64,000 bases of DNA from positions 62,001-126,000 of the forward strand of contig JASWJB010000051.1 in NCBI GenBank assembly GCA_032433595.1, given 5' to 3'. A program made the translations under genes and the position numbers. The stretch comes from Conoideocrella luteorostrata (Eukaryota > Ascomycota > Sordariomycetes > Hypocreales > Clavicipitaceae). Positions within the stretch are counted from its first letter, which is position 1; the number at the start of each line of letters is the position of its first letter. Below are positions 32,642-44,112 of this stretch, piece after piece. The notes under the pieces are model-generated. The model was not told where the DNA came from. It worked only from the letters and a program-made list of their open reading frames with translations, and did not search any database.

Positions 32642-33967
32642 TTAGAGGGACCAGAGCTTCAGGCTGGATTCATCAAGCACCTTGTAGCTTCTCGGCTGCT
32701 CAGATTTCGGCCTGGGCGCATCATCCTCATCAAGAGCCGAGTGCTCCCATCCTCCCGAACAGGTTGCAACGACTGACCCGCTACTGTGCAAGATGGTGGA
32801 GCAAACGGGAGAATCGTGAGGTTTCCAGCTCCATGCCGGTGCCGTTTCCGCCGCCGCCAAGCCAACCTTGTCCCAGATGGCAACGGAGCCGTCTTGAGCG
32901 CCTGCCCAAACCTCGAAACCTCCATCGCCATATATATCTCCTTGAAAAACGTCACAGTTGATCTTCTGCTGTGTGTTGGCTTGACGGCCGGTTAGCACAC
33001 TCAGGAGGCGTCCTGACCCTCGAATATCGTAGAGTAGGAGACCATCGGAGTGGCGCTCATTGATGACGAGATATCTCCCACACGGACTCCAGATAACCTG
33101 TACGATACCTTGCCCTAAATTCCTATCTGATGAGCCTGGGAGATCGGATTGCGAGATCTTCCAGTTGGCCACGGCCCCATCTGAGCGATGGAGATCGTAC
33201 AACCCCATCCAACGTGTCCAAGTGCCAGCGGCGACGAGACTGCCACCATTGGCATCAGGCGGCGAAACAGCGAGAGCGGAAACAGTCCCCTTCATTCCGA
33301 TGCCGTGCCCCTTGGAGATGTGACGCTTCGACGGGATGGTGGGTACCGTCAAGACCGGCCCGTCAGAGCCATGTCTTGATACGTCGAAATAGTCCAGTCG
33401 GTTTGCAGAACCGCAAATAAAATGGGTACCGGGATGTTGCCATACCAATGATGCTGGCGTGATGTACTGCTCGGTTTCGTGCCTTATGAGCTTGTACTGA
33501 GCAATGGGCGCTTGGTTCTTATCTTCGGGAAATGCATGATGAAGATGCAGGGGGTGATCACGGCAGCCAACGAGGATTGTTTGTGACGCAGGCTCGGCGA
33601 GAGAGAAGAATGGCGCCGTTGTGATGACTTGCGTGGGTTCAGGTAGCTTCGTCACGGCCTGTGGTTCTAGCGGCCGCACACGGTCATCTCCTTGCAAGAG
33701 ATCAGCTGGGAGGACGAAGGTTGATATAGCGTTATCAGAAGAGCCCGTCACTATGGTGGTGCCGTCGGCGGTCCATTGTGCTGAAGAGTAGAACCTTGTT
33801 GGTGGCACTGCTTCTCGGCTTGGCTGAGAGGCGGCATGGTGCGCAAGCAACTTCATCTTTGGGGGATGCATCGCCTCCTCGCTTGCTTCGGGCTGCACAT
33901 CTGGTGCCGCGTAGTCTGATTTATGATCCATCATCGGGCACGTGCATCCTGCGGTGCAACAAGACAT
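32642..33967 (-). CDS. WD-repeat protein, WRAP53/Swt21-like
   Basis: Single exon, 441 aa from the ATG at 33967 (MSCCTAGCTCP); no earlier in-frame ATG occurs. The N-terminal part has RFYSSAQWTADGTTIVTGSSDNAISTF, a hallmark of the WRAP53 (TCAB1)/Swt21 group, and further WD blades can be picked out (LVWQHPGTHFICGSANRLDYFD, VIWSPCGRYLVINERHSDGLLLYD, GDGGFEVWAGAQDGSVAIWD, and a final LKLWSL). Animal members bind telomerase and Cajal-body RNAs; yeast Swt21 is linked to pre-mRNA splicing. In filamentous fungi the role is less clear. Transcribed divergently from the PQ-loop gene, with about 1.5 kb between the starts. Confidence 0.82.
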   Translation of the reverse strand: MSCCTAGCTCPMMDHKSDYAAPDVQPEASEEAMHPPKMKLLAHHAASQPSREAVPPTRFYSSAQWTADGTTIVTGSSDNAISTFVLPADLLQGDDRVRPLEPQAVTKLPEPTQVITTAPFFSLAEPASQTILVGCRDHPLHLHHAFPEDKNQAPIAQYKLIRHETEQYITPASLVWQHPGTHFICGSANRLDYFDVSRHGSDGPVLTVPTIPSKRHISKGHGIGMKGTVSALAVSPPDANGGSLVAAGTWTRWMGLYDLHRSDGAVANWKISQSDLPGSSDRNLGQGIVQVIWSPCGRYLVINERHSDGLLLYDIRGSGRLLSVLTGRQANTQQKINCDVFQGDIYGDGGFEVWAGAQDGSVAIWDKVGLAAAETAPAWSWKPHDSPVCSTILHSSGSVVATCSGGWEHSALDEDDAPRPKSEQPRSYKVLDESSLKLWSL

Positions 33968-35458
33968 GCTAGATGCGAATCGGACATATGCTGAGAGATG
34001 TGGTTTTTTCGTCCAGTCAGTGCTGCCGGGCAGGCCCTTGGTGACACGACTGGTCAATGTAGGTGCATATTGAATGGGTGCCTCCTGGCGAATGGGTGCA
34101 AAATGGCAAGCACTGGTCCGCAGCCGAAGTGTTACTTGTTTGGAAGTCGACGAGCGCCAAACGTTCGACGAGATTTCATCGATAGATATCGTGGAGCAAG
34201 GGTGGTGTTGCTCGGATCCACAGAACAGGGAGAAGACTGAGCGCAGTGCGGTGTCTGCTGGACAGCCGCCAGTTAGTTCTATGTACCTGCGCGGGCTGGG
34301 GGCCAGATCTCTGTTCAATTATACGGAGCGGTTAGTCGGGGCCGTCATTCATGCATTGAACGGAATTGGGCAGCAGCCAGTTACTTGAGTTATACTTCGG
34401 CAGAAGGGAAGACGGCTATCAACTAACTAATTTTGAGTATGACTTTAGCTAGTTGGTTAACTATGTACTCCGTAGTTACCTCGTCACCTGGACGGGCAAT
34501 TGGGTCGCAGTGGTTCAGGTGGATCAGTTCACAGATCTCCTGCACCATCCTGTCAAGCATCTTTCTTCCCTGCCTGGCGTGCCAGAACCCTCGCAGCCGC
34601 TGCTGCACGGCGGCTGCACGTCTGCGGGGTGCGCAGTACGTGCTGTACAGCGTGCTGCATTGTAGATTGTCAGGACTCAACAGAGCCACAGAGGGACGCG
34701 GACGCCATCAGGGGGGTGGGTCTAGGCCATGCCTCCTGCGTCACTGCAGCACAGGACACCACAAGACATCACAGGCGACAAGGTTCTGCTCCCATCTTTG
34801 GCTCCGTTCACAGCTGACAAGCCAAGCCAAAAAAGAGCTCCAAACCGGGTCCACTGGTCACGACCGCTTCACCTGGTCACCACCTCATTGCTATAGCACC
34901 GGTCAACCTCAACCCTCATTCTTCACACCTCGCTCCTCTGCGCCTCCTCAACTGCTCGACATCATCTCTCCCGGCCTCTTGCCCAGCTCCTCCGCCCGAC
35001 TCGCGCTGCCGAAAAGCATATCCCGCCTCATATTACCTTGCGGAGCGCCATCGCTCCTGTGTCGTCATCGCGCAGCTCCACATCCCTAGGCTTGATTCTT
35101 CCCAGGGATCCCATACTCTTCTACTCCGTACTGCCGATCGCACTGGGCGAGTATGTTGTCGCGTTCCGATTAGCTGCGCCGTTGTCCTTCCCGCTCGATA
35201 AGCCTGTTGTTGCTTTACCTCTCTGAACGTAGCGCACTGCCATTGACACTTGCAATTTTCTTTTTTCCTGGCCCGGGTCTCTGACACTTCGGCATATGTG
35301 ACCTGTCCCAACTTTCGCGACCCGGTCGGCTTAGCAGAAACCACTCATCGTTTTCTTCAGAAATTGGGCATCCGTTGCATGGACAGGCTCTACGCCACCT
35401 GTCAAACCTAGAAATCAGTCTCACTCTCAACCTGACACAACGCCCTACAGCAGACGAA
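33968..35458. other. Divergent upstream region, about 1.5 kb
   Basis: Lies between the starts of the WD-repeat gene (-) and the PQ-loop gene (+). CT-rich toward the PQ-loop start; TACTCCGTA motifs near 34458 and 35120. Overlapping open frames on both strands show no protein features. Confidence 0.55.
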
Positions 35459-36659
35459 ATGGACATTGCACAGTCCCTTCGTCATGCGGAATGCGACCCG
35501 TTGAGAACACCTCGGTATCTGGAATTGGTGGTTTCTATGTGAGCGACTGTCCTGTATACGGTTGGAGCCAAAACGCTGGGCCTTGCTAACATACGGTCTG
35601 ATATAGTCTAATCTTGGTCGGCCTCCTGATTTCGTATCTGCCGCAGCATTATCGAATCATCTCGCGAGGAACCGCGGAAGGCATCTCGCCATATTTCGTG
35701 CTTCTTGGCACCACGTCCGCCACTTCTGGCTTCGGCAACATTTTGACGGCTGCCAAGTCTCGAGAGGCTATCGGGTGCTGCAAAGAGTTGGAAACGTTCC
35801 AATGCGCTGCTGGATTGTTAGGCGTTGCACAGCTTGGCATGCAATGGGTGTGCTTTGCCTTAATGTACGTTGTCTCTTCCCGTCCTAGCAGCAACATGAT
35901 ATTAACTATTTCGTTAGTCTCGTGCTCTTCCTTATTTTCTTCCGGTACAGGGATGCAAATATCCCATCTGAAGAACTTGGCGGAGAATCACCAAAGTGGC
36001 AGACCGCCGTTGGTGTCGGTCTGGCCTGTGTCATACACGGATTAGTCGTTGTCATTCTCACCGGCGTCTTTACCATTGCCTTGCCAAGGCATCTCACCAC
36101 TTGGGCTAATTTTTTGGGCGTGATGGCGGCGGCTCTAGCAGCGGTGCAGTACTTCCCACAGATTTGGACGACATACCGCTTAAAGCACGTTGGAAGTCTG
36201 AGCATCCCAATGATGTGTATCCAGACTCCCGGAGGGTTCCTGTTTGCTGCCAGCTTATATGCCAGGCTCGGTCCAGAAGGATGGAGTACATGGGCCATTT
36301 ATCTCTTAACCGCTCTGATGCAGGGCTGCGTATTGTTTCTAGGCGTATACTACGAGCTTGCAGCACGGCGAGAGAGTCAACAATCGTCAAACCACGGTGT
36401 CGACGGGCCACGTTCGTCGTTGAGTAGCTCAGCTACGCCGCGACGTCCGTCTGCGCCTAGGACCTACTCGGAGGGCTGGGAAAGAGGTCTGCCAGGCCCA
36501 TTCACTGGTCATCCAGAACTGTACGCCGAGACTGAGGACGACTTGGACGACATCAGGGAACGAGAGGAAAGAGCAATTGCCCGAGAGAACCAGCCGTTGC
36601 TCCGCCCAGGCGGCATTGGTAATCCGCGGAAGAATTATCGGACCAGTAAGGGACGGTAA
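35459..36659 (+). CDS. PQ-loop repeat membrane protein
   Basis: Exons 35459-35538, 35607-35864 and 35918-36659 give 359 aa. Both junctions split an Ile codon and read ...LVVS|I|LILVGLLISYLPQHYRI and ...VCFAL|I|VLVLFLIFF. Two PQ-loop motifs are visible: SYLPQHYRIISRGTAEGISP near residue 36 and QYFPQIWTTYRLKHVGSLSIP in the second half. Together with about seven hydrophobic segments this is the layout of lysosomal/vacuolar transporters such as cystinosin and Ypq proteins. The C-terminal 110 residues are polar, Ser/Arg-rich and then acidic (DDLDDIREREE). The substrate cannot be told from the sequence. Confidence 0.88.
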
Positions 36660-37625
36660 TAGAATACGTTGCACTGTCTTCTGGGAGTAGTTCCCCGTTT
36701 CGACCTCCCCTGGCTGGTGTTTCCTTCTTTCTGTATGTCATTGGTGACTTTTTTTTTTTCTCACGCTGGTGCAAGCATATATATACCCTGTTGATCAGGG
36801 GTTGGCAGAGTCTTCCCCAGCAGCCTTTTTGGATAAGAGAAATGAGATTTTGTTCTTTTCTTGCGATGCAATTTGCCGGAGTATTACGATGATTCTCATT
36901 TAGCATGAAATCCGGCCTCCGGCCTCATTGGATACTTAAGTCGAGAGCGTCTTTTTGCTTTTCTTACTATCAGATTAAAGCTATAGAAATATGAACCATC
37001 TGGAACCCGGGTATTTCTGATCTTTCAAGCTTAGTTATTGATGAATGCTGCAAAACAGGCTCTTATAAGTGGACGATCTTACATTAAATGAGCCATTATT
37101 TCCCTTAAAGAAGGATACCGTATTACCGTTCGGAGTACTCCGTATCGTTTTAGGGATTACTGCCCAATGATATGATCGAAGGGCCGGTGACTCTTCAAGC
37201 CCCCCCCAGTACTCGGTCCTCCGTAGTCCCGAATTGGATTCAATTCCGGGGTAAGCGCGCCCCTGCCCAGTTCCCGCACTTCCCTTATCTATTTCGGCCT
37301 ATCGTATGGCGTAAAGCACCTCGTGGGTCCGTCCCACTGTCGAGTCACAACCGCGCATTTGATGTGAACTGATGAATGTCGCCGTCCGTGGCGTGGCACA
37401 TGGCTGCATGGTTATCCGTCCGCGATGCCCGTTGCCCCTCTACTTTGGACACGCCAGTCACGACGTGCGATAGCCAGCAGCGATTATAGCAAGACCATCG
37501 TCCACCAAACAACAGAAACCATCGCCGGTCGATGTGAAAATCGTCAATTTGATCCAATTTAGTTTCCTGTATTTACCCTTTGTTTCGGCTATTTAAATCG
37601 ACGAGACCGTTGACTGCCTACGACC
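36660..37625. other. Intergenic region
   Basis: Between two plus-strand genes. Contains a palindromic CGGAGTACTCCG (37131-37142) and AT-rich DNA near 36,900-37,130. No gene seen. Confidence 0.6.
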
Positions 37626-38845
37626 ATGGCTATCTACAGCGCAGTTCCTCCCCCCGAAGAACTCTCCAACATCCCCCAGCATCTGCTCTCGCCATCAACG
37701 CCTGTGTCCAACGGAGCCATCGACATTGATGCATGGACTGTTTCTGCACTACAATCCTTGAGCGTGTCACCTATTGCTCGTGGAACCGGCACCCCGCTAG
37801 CCATTCCGATTGACGATGCCACCCCGTCAAAGAAGGAGACCCGGGCTATCGCATTCAACATATCTACGGATGAGCATGCTGTGCCTCGCCGCCCGCCCTC
37901 TAGACGAGACAGCATGAAGCACCGTGAGGCATTGCTCAGGGGCAATGAAGGTAGCCGTCAGCGTCGCCGATGGGAAAATGGTATCGTCCTTGTCTCGTCC
38001 TCACCCGTCCGTTGGCTATTTATTGACTTACAAATTCGGTGCTAGACCGTCTCGTGGGTGTTCCCAACGTTCAGCCGCCTCTCCCGACAGACTGGGAAGT
38101 TCATCCCACACATCAAGTCCACCGAGTCCCCTACCAGCTGGCCCAATTTTGGGACCGCGGTATCCGCAAGCGTATCGAAGAGAAGACCTCTAAGCTTCAA
38201 GCTGTGCGGAAGAAGCAGCAGCTCAAGACTGGGAGTGCCACTGGTCTGGGAGTGGGAGAAGTGCCTCGCGATTTGAGAGAGACGGCCAAGCGGACACCCG
38301 CTGTTCGGGATTGGGTACGTGTACTGGAGCAACCAGTTCGGCAGTTCCTCCATGCGGAGCAAGATCGAGCTCGACAGCCGCCGCAATGCCCACGCCCACA
38401 AGATGAGGACGAAATCGCTGGGGAATCGGATATGGATTCTGATGACGAGGAGATTGTCTTTGTGGGCCGAGATGGTGCTATGCAGGAGCTGCGAGAAAAG
38501 AAACAAGCTCGATATCGCATGGCTAGGAGAGAGGTCTCACACGAGACGGTTGACTCGGGGCTTGTGTTCGACTCATTCGGTGAAGGCGAGAGTGCTGCGT
38601 TCAAGTAAGGCTTCCTTGATTTTCATACTTGGGAACCTGTATCTGTGACAGGAAATTCATGCTGACGAATGTGCTCCAGGCGCTGGCTTACTCACTCCAT
38701 TTCTGACTATTATGGCCTCGCATCAAGGTCTGTTACAATTGCCAATACGTCATGCCGCGTTGTGTATGTTGGCCTGAAACAGGCGCATCAACTTACGGGC
38801 TCGACTTTCAGTCATCTCCCACGGCCATTATGGGAGCTGTGCTGA
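37626..38845 (+). CDS. R3H-associated-domain protein
   Basis: Exons 37626-37980, 38046-38604 and 38680-38845 give 359 aa. Junctions are in phase (...RRWEN|D|RLVGVPNVQPPLPTDWEV, ...GESAAF|K|RWLTHSISDYYGLASRS). The basic segment RRPPSRRDSMKHREALLRGNEGSRQRRRWEN and the PLPTDWEVHPT...VPYQLAQFWD block fit the R3H-associated N-terminal domain. An acidic part (DEDEIAGESDMDSDDEE) follows. The C-terminal 50 residues (RWLTHSISDYYGLASRSVTIA...RVVYVGL) look like an R3H single-strand nucleic-acid-binding domain. The cellular role of this fungal family is not established. Confidence 0.82.
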
Positions 38846-40302
38846 CTCTATTTATGTGTTCTTTTCTCTTGGATATTTTATTCGCTTTTTTCCCTGTTTA
38901 GAAATGGATAGGATTTGACTTGATAGAGCTATAAATATACATCGGATTGCGCAGTTTTGCTGGAAACTTGTCTAGTGCGGGTTTCGGCCGAGTTGCTAGA
39001 GCGGTATGGTTGAGACGTGCCCTTGTATTTACAGCATCTACATTCATTAGGTGATGGCGTCTGTTCAGCTTGGGTTTGAATTCGAATACACAGACGTTTT
39101 TGTCGACGTGCCTGTCACGTACCAGTCACGTACCAGCGTCACTACGCGTCCGCTGCTCGTCTTTCGCAGAGCTAGCCGCATGACAAGCCCACCTGCCAAG
39201 TGGCGTTATAAAAGGCAAGCGGTGTTAGATAATAGCGAGGGCTGATCTAGGAGCAAAAGTGCCGAAATAATCATTCTTTTGTGCATCTACTTGGTTGTTG
39301 AAAGAGCCAGAGCCTTTAAAACGCTCATCGGCACTGCCATCCCGAGCAGGACAATAGATTTGATACGCAATTATGCGACCCCGAAATGACCGTCCAATAA
39401 AGACCGAATACATGTACCTTTAACCTTTTAGGATCAGGGGAGATGAAAGTGCTATCTCCGAAAATACAAACCATCATTTTAGTGCGACAACGGCCGGGGA
39501 TGCGAACATGTCCCCCCTCCTTACATCTCGCTCTACATGCATAAAGGGATGTATGCTCTATTTCACAAAACCTTTGCATAGCCTTCCGACGATACCCGGC
39601 CGCCCATGTCTTATTATTTATTGACAATCCCCGATCCGCAAGCCTAGCTAAGCATGCATATACATGTCTCACATCCCGCTGCAACAATCAGGTCACCGCA
39701 ATGATCGTGATAGGTGGAACCTCGGCTTGGCTTATCCACCGTGCTAAATCGGTGATTCATGCAGTAGAACAGGACGGACCGTCATACTTGCTCAGCTGAA
39801 AGTTTCTGAGATGCCTGCCGTGCCAGCCCGACTCTCGTGGCATATTACGCATACGTACGGTACGGAGTACCGAGCAGAACTGAGTCCCAGAAAACGGGAC
39901 GTGGCATGGGAGACTTGGCTAGGGTGCGTGGCAATATAGAAATCTCACACGTTCGTAGGAGGATGATTCTCTGCATAGATGGCAGGGCAAATAATAAGGT
40001 GGTGGCAGGATCGGAGACGAAAGTCCAGTTGTACGGGGGCCGCTCCCAGATAGAGACATGCATATCAACTAAGTCACAGACAATAATACTCCGTGTGCTA
40101 CGGAAATCAGCTGCGGGGACAAATTTGCGGCATTATAGACCGCTTTTTTAGATAATTGCTTTGTTGTGGCATTTCATATAAACCAACTCAGGGACGGGTG
40201 TGCTAGTATCTTTATATGACGAGCGCAGACATCGAAGCATATTTGGCCATCCCCTCGCGTAGAACCGAATTCGAATTGTGCACTCAGTAGCACATTCTCG
40301 CA
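38846..40302. other. Intergenic region, about 1.5 kb
   Basis: No well-supported gene. TACGGAGTA motifs occur near 39857-39868. A minus-strand frame at 39325-39687 has a spaced-cysteine pattern discussed as a finding, and an overlapping frame (39225-39413) in another register is polar; no start exon or signal peptide was found for either. Confidence 0.45.
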
Positions 40303-40880
40303 ATGCCTTCTCCCAAGCTTCTTCTCGCCGTTCTTTCATGCGCCGCCCAGGTTCTAGCTTTGGAAAAAGTCTGTTGAAATCTCCAAAGAAATCCAGTTCC
40401 TCCAGTTCCTGGAGTATTGTCACATGAAATGAGTGCTAACTGTTATCGGCACCACAGGCGGTCGTGTACTCTGAGGAGCCATGTAAAGGCCAACAACAGA
40501 TGGTCGAGCCCAACAGCAGGTGTACCTTGCTAAGCAAAGCCTTGTACGTTTTTTACTTGTATCTTGAAAGGACTCGCAAACATGACAGGTGACTGACTGG
40601 GGGGGGGCGTTATAGGAAGAAAAGAGCCAGCGGCGCCAAGGTTCCACAGGACGTGGTCTGCGACTTCTATAGGTAAGCTGCTGCCGCTGCTGCCGATGTG
40701 TATCCTCTGAGGATAATGCGTATGAAGGGTATACTGACGGCTCTGTGCAGCGACGACCAGTGCTCAGCGCCACTGTGGATTGGAATGGAAGACCCTGGCG
40801 AGTGCAGTTTCTCTGAACTGGAGATCAAGAACAAGGCGGTTAGTGTTCTTTGCTATGATGATAGTAGATCGGAGGTTTGA
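40303..40880 (+). CDS. Small secreted cysteine-rich protein
   Basis: Four small exons (40303-40368, 40458-40543, 40616-40672, 40751-40880) give 112 aa. All borders are GT-AG, and intron 1 has a textbook branch site (GTGCTAAC) before CACAG. Exon 1 encodes a classic signal peptide (MPSPKLLLAVLSCAAQVLA) and stops almost exactly at the predicted cleavage site. The mature part of about 90 residues has six cysteines (EEPC, NSRC, VVC, DDQC, GEC, VLC), enough for three disulfides. No family is recognised. Such proteins are common among fungal effectors and surface or antimicrobial proteins, but nothing here proves a role. The gene converges on the XPF-like gene, with only 71 bp between the stop codons. 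Confidence 0.72.
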
Positions 40881-40951
40881 TGAGGCGGATTAGATTCGGT
40901 TGTAGCTTTTGTCTAAGGATGATGTGACTGTTATTTGCCTACCATATACAG

Positions 40952-43426
40952 CTATATATCTAGTTGGGTCGTTGCGAAGTTGTCGTCCCAAAGACCCGCA
41001 GCCATTGAAACTGGCCCTTCCGATCTCGATATTGATCCATATCTTGACAATCGCTGAGCAGCGCTCATGGCTAAGAACTTGCGAAGTCCTGATGGGCCAA
41101 ATTCGTGAAACAAACTGTGGGATAGAGTCTGCGCCGCTCTCACGCTCATTCCACTCTGTCGCAGGAACAACTCCCATGTAGTGTTTCCGGCCATGGCCCC
41201 CTCGTGTAAAGTGACTATTCGCGACGTATGTTGCACCATCATAGACAATATCCACCGTGAGAGTGTCTTTTCCGCGCCAGGGATAAAATAGACTGTAACT
41301 TGGGCTTTCATAGAGGACGCGAAGCATACAAAGTCTATATAAGCAGCCAAGTCCGACGAGGATAGCTCGCTCATGGTCTCTCCAGCGCCAGCCGCCTCAG
41401 ACACAAAGACAATCAGGGTCCGGTATTTTTGACATAGATGAAAGACTCTTTGGCGTACAGTCGGTAAAATATTCGAGCCTGGTAAAGCTTTTTGCTTTAT
41501 TTGGAGAAGCGTTGTCACGATAATACCTTTATCGACATCCAAGGATATGTCGACTTCGATACTCTGCGCTTGAGAAAATGACATCGTTGGCTTACTTACA
41601 GCATGCTGGGCATCTGTAGTCGTCAAGCGGTGGGAGTAATCTCTATCTATTAAATGATCAGGAGGCCAGAGTTCCTCCAAATGCCGCGTTAATGAGTCAC
41701 CCAGCTGCAGAGAGACTAGGCAACAACCTGTGTGGCTTGGTAGTGATACGTCAGGCATAATTGCGGGTTTCAATTCTTTATTCAAAGCCTCCGCACTTGG
41801 GACTGGTTGTAGATGATGTTGAAACTGGGCCTTCTCGGCGCAAGATATCGCTGGAGGTTTTGTTATATTCGATGCACCAGAGAGAGCGTTGGTTTTGAAC
41901 AGGCGTCCTGATACACCTCGCATCTCCATAAATCCAGACAGCAAACTGTTTGTTCCGTGATGATCAATGCATACGGTTCGCTTGTTTGGATTTGATTCCT
42001 TCCGTTTCTCTGTGCGCACAACAAGCATTTCCTTCCCTTTGGATAATGTGTTTTCTGTAGCCAGCGTGTCTGTTGTAGCTTGACCATTTGGTGCATCTTC
42101 GTCCCCCGCCAGTGTATCCTCATCCTTGTCAGGCATCTTCCGGCCAATGTTTGTTGTCACACCGCGTCTGCAGTTTGGAGAGGGTGGGAAATATTTGGAA
42201 ATCGACGGAGATAGACTTAAGCTCTTAATGGGCAATCGTATATCTGGTTCTTTATCTATCGGAACATATTGCACAGTTGGGTCGACACGATCGTCAACAG
42301 TCTGCGAAATAGACTGCTCCATATACTTTTCACGATGGCAGGTAGATGAAAATCCAGATAATGTACACATCTCATCACTATTATCCAGGATTTGTGATGG
42401 CATGGCATTAGCTTGTTGCCCGTCTCGTTTGTTGAGGGGTATTAAAATAGAACTTGCCACAGATTCCTGAGGACTTCGTTGGCCAAATAAAGGTATTAAG
42501 TAAGTTTCACACTCATCAACAAATTCTACAGATGCAGGGGACTCCGGATTCTGGACCTTTGGACTGGTAGGCTCTGGTGTCGCATCTATGCCGGATATGA
42601 ATTGTTCGGATTCTGGATATTCGCTGCCATCCCGTTTCGGTGGCGTTTCGCAAGCCGAGAGTTCGAAGAGATCCTCATGTAACTAAACATACAATATAAG
42701 TACGTAAATGTCGTAAAGCCGTTGTGGGCAACCTACGTATCTGCGAGGCAGCGTCGGAAGAGGTTGGATGCACTCCTCATTTGCCTCAGCATTCCTCAGT
42801 ACTTCCGCCACATATGCGTCTGCGGCATCGTATGGCTTCTCTTCATTCTCTAGCTCGTGCCATAAGAAAAGACCCAACTTGGCGGCCCTTGGGGGAAACA
42901 CAAGCCCCTCATCCCGATGGACATCGACTTTCAGAAGTGGCAACCAAGTTTTCACCAGGTCAGGGTCTCGCTAGGACTGGACCTGTTGTGTGTATTCCTC
43001 AAGGTCAAGGTCAGCAGTAAAATGCACGTCCAGCAGTTCCGTGGGCAGAGCGAGACTTTGGTATGCATGATTCCATCTCGGTAACATGCGAGGGTTGGCG
43101 TCTAACTCGTCACAACACCGTACCAGTTTCTGCAACGACAGTGTGTATTCATCCTTGGGTGCCTCGAGATCGATGTGGGGGATTGGCAAGAATGCAGGCT
43201 CCTCTGGTAAACAATCCGGCTGAGCTTCGAACGCAGTGGACTTTAAAGACATCAAATGATTTCGTATATCAAAAGGGGTTGCTCGATGGTCCACGAACAA
43301 ATCCTCTATCCGAGCATATTCGCCCGGAGTGTCTTCAGCCTGCTCATCCATTTCGTCATCATCACGCCGAGAGAGCTTAGGCCGAGCGAGCAAAGGGACG
43401 ATGGCGTGGCAGGAGAGCGGTGGCAT
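40952..43426 (-). CDS. XPF-like protein, possible Zip2/SHOC1 homologue
   Basis: Exons 43426-43028, 42970-42737 and 42682-40952 give at least 787 aa. The N-terminus is unsure: the frame continues upstream of the ATG at 43426 without another ATG, so a further 5' exon is possible. An in-frame TAG at 42973-42971 is removed if the 57-nt intron 43027-42971 (GTGCAT...TGCTGAC...CTAG) is spliced. The C-terminal 230 residues resemble an inactive XPF/ERCC4-type fold: IIVTTLLQIKQKALPG, RTLIVFVSEAA, QVTVYFIPGAEKTLSRWILSMM, then a helix-hairpin-helix-like part (HEFGPSGLRKFLAMSAAQRLSRYG). This is the layout of Zip2/SHOC1, a meiotic crossover factor. The assignment is from fold-like features and memory, not a search. 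It shares a divergent promoter region with DDB1. Confidence 0.6.
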
Positions 43427-44112
43427 GGCCCAGTCGAGTTTTATAACTGTACGGGGTGCGGCATCTGTTGGCACTGTAACTACCAGATGTGTCCTAAACT
43501 TCGGAGGAGTTTGAGCATTGTTGCGTGGACTGACGTAGAATATAACCGGTGAACTTTGCCGCCGAGCAATACATTATCTCGTGTAGGCTGTAAATACAAT
43601 ACTGAGATTTAGAATATTCTTCTTTTAGTGTAACGACGAATCAGCTGAGTTCACCAAGACATTTATTCCGTTCGCGCACGACGCCTTGGCATTGACTGTG
43701 AACACCACCAGCTATTGCTGTCCAACTGGAGCATAGTTAACTACGGAGTACGGAGTAGCTGCATGGCAATTTCTCCGCACTGTACTCCGCACGGAGCACG
43801 GAATACATCCACGCGAAGCGCGGCGAGGGGGCCTGCCAGTTAATTAGGTAGTGCCGGTCTGGGGCTTGTTGGTGCCAGGGTTGCCCCCGATGTTTAGCCA
43901 AGAGCCAACCAAGACCTAAGGTCCGTCAGCATCAGGAGCTGTCTGGTTTGCCCCACCCGCTGACGGATGTAGCTCCTGTGCTATTTCCCATTTGTCCTAA
44001 CTCCGATCTCCAGTGACGCCGACATTTGTTGACGGAGCTATTCATGTAGCTCTCTTCGAGCGAGAGCTCCGTCTCATCTTGTCTCCATCACATTGCGCCG
44101 ACCGTTTTCACG
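43427..44112. other. Divergent upstream region of XPF-like gene and DDB1
   Basis: Includes a tandem TACGGAGTA motif (43741-43758), further units near 43785-43803, and an inverted pair TCCGTCAGC (43922-43930) / GCTGACGGA (43960-43968). A 5' exon of the XPF-like gene could lie in the proximal part. Confidence 0.5.
43741..43758. repeat. Tandem TACGGAGTA motif
   Basis: CTACGGAGTACGGAGTAG, same double unit as at 574-591 and 52094-52111. Confidence 0.85.

Noticed and set aside
33060..33420. Plus-strand frames across 33.1-33.4 kb
   Set aside because: Antisense shadows of the WRAP53/Swt21-like WD-repeat gene.
42971..42973. In-frame TAG suggesting a broken XPF-like gene
   Set aside because: A 57-nt intron with GT donor, TGCTGAC branch site and CTAG acceptor removes it and keeps the frame; splicing explains it better than a nonsense mutation.
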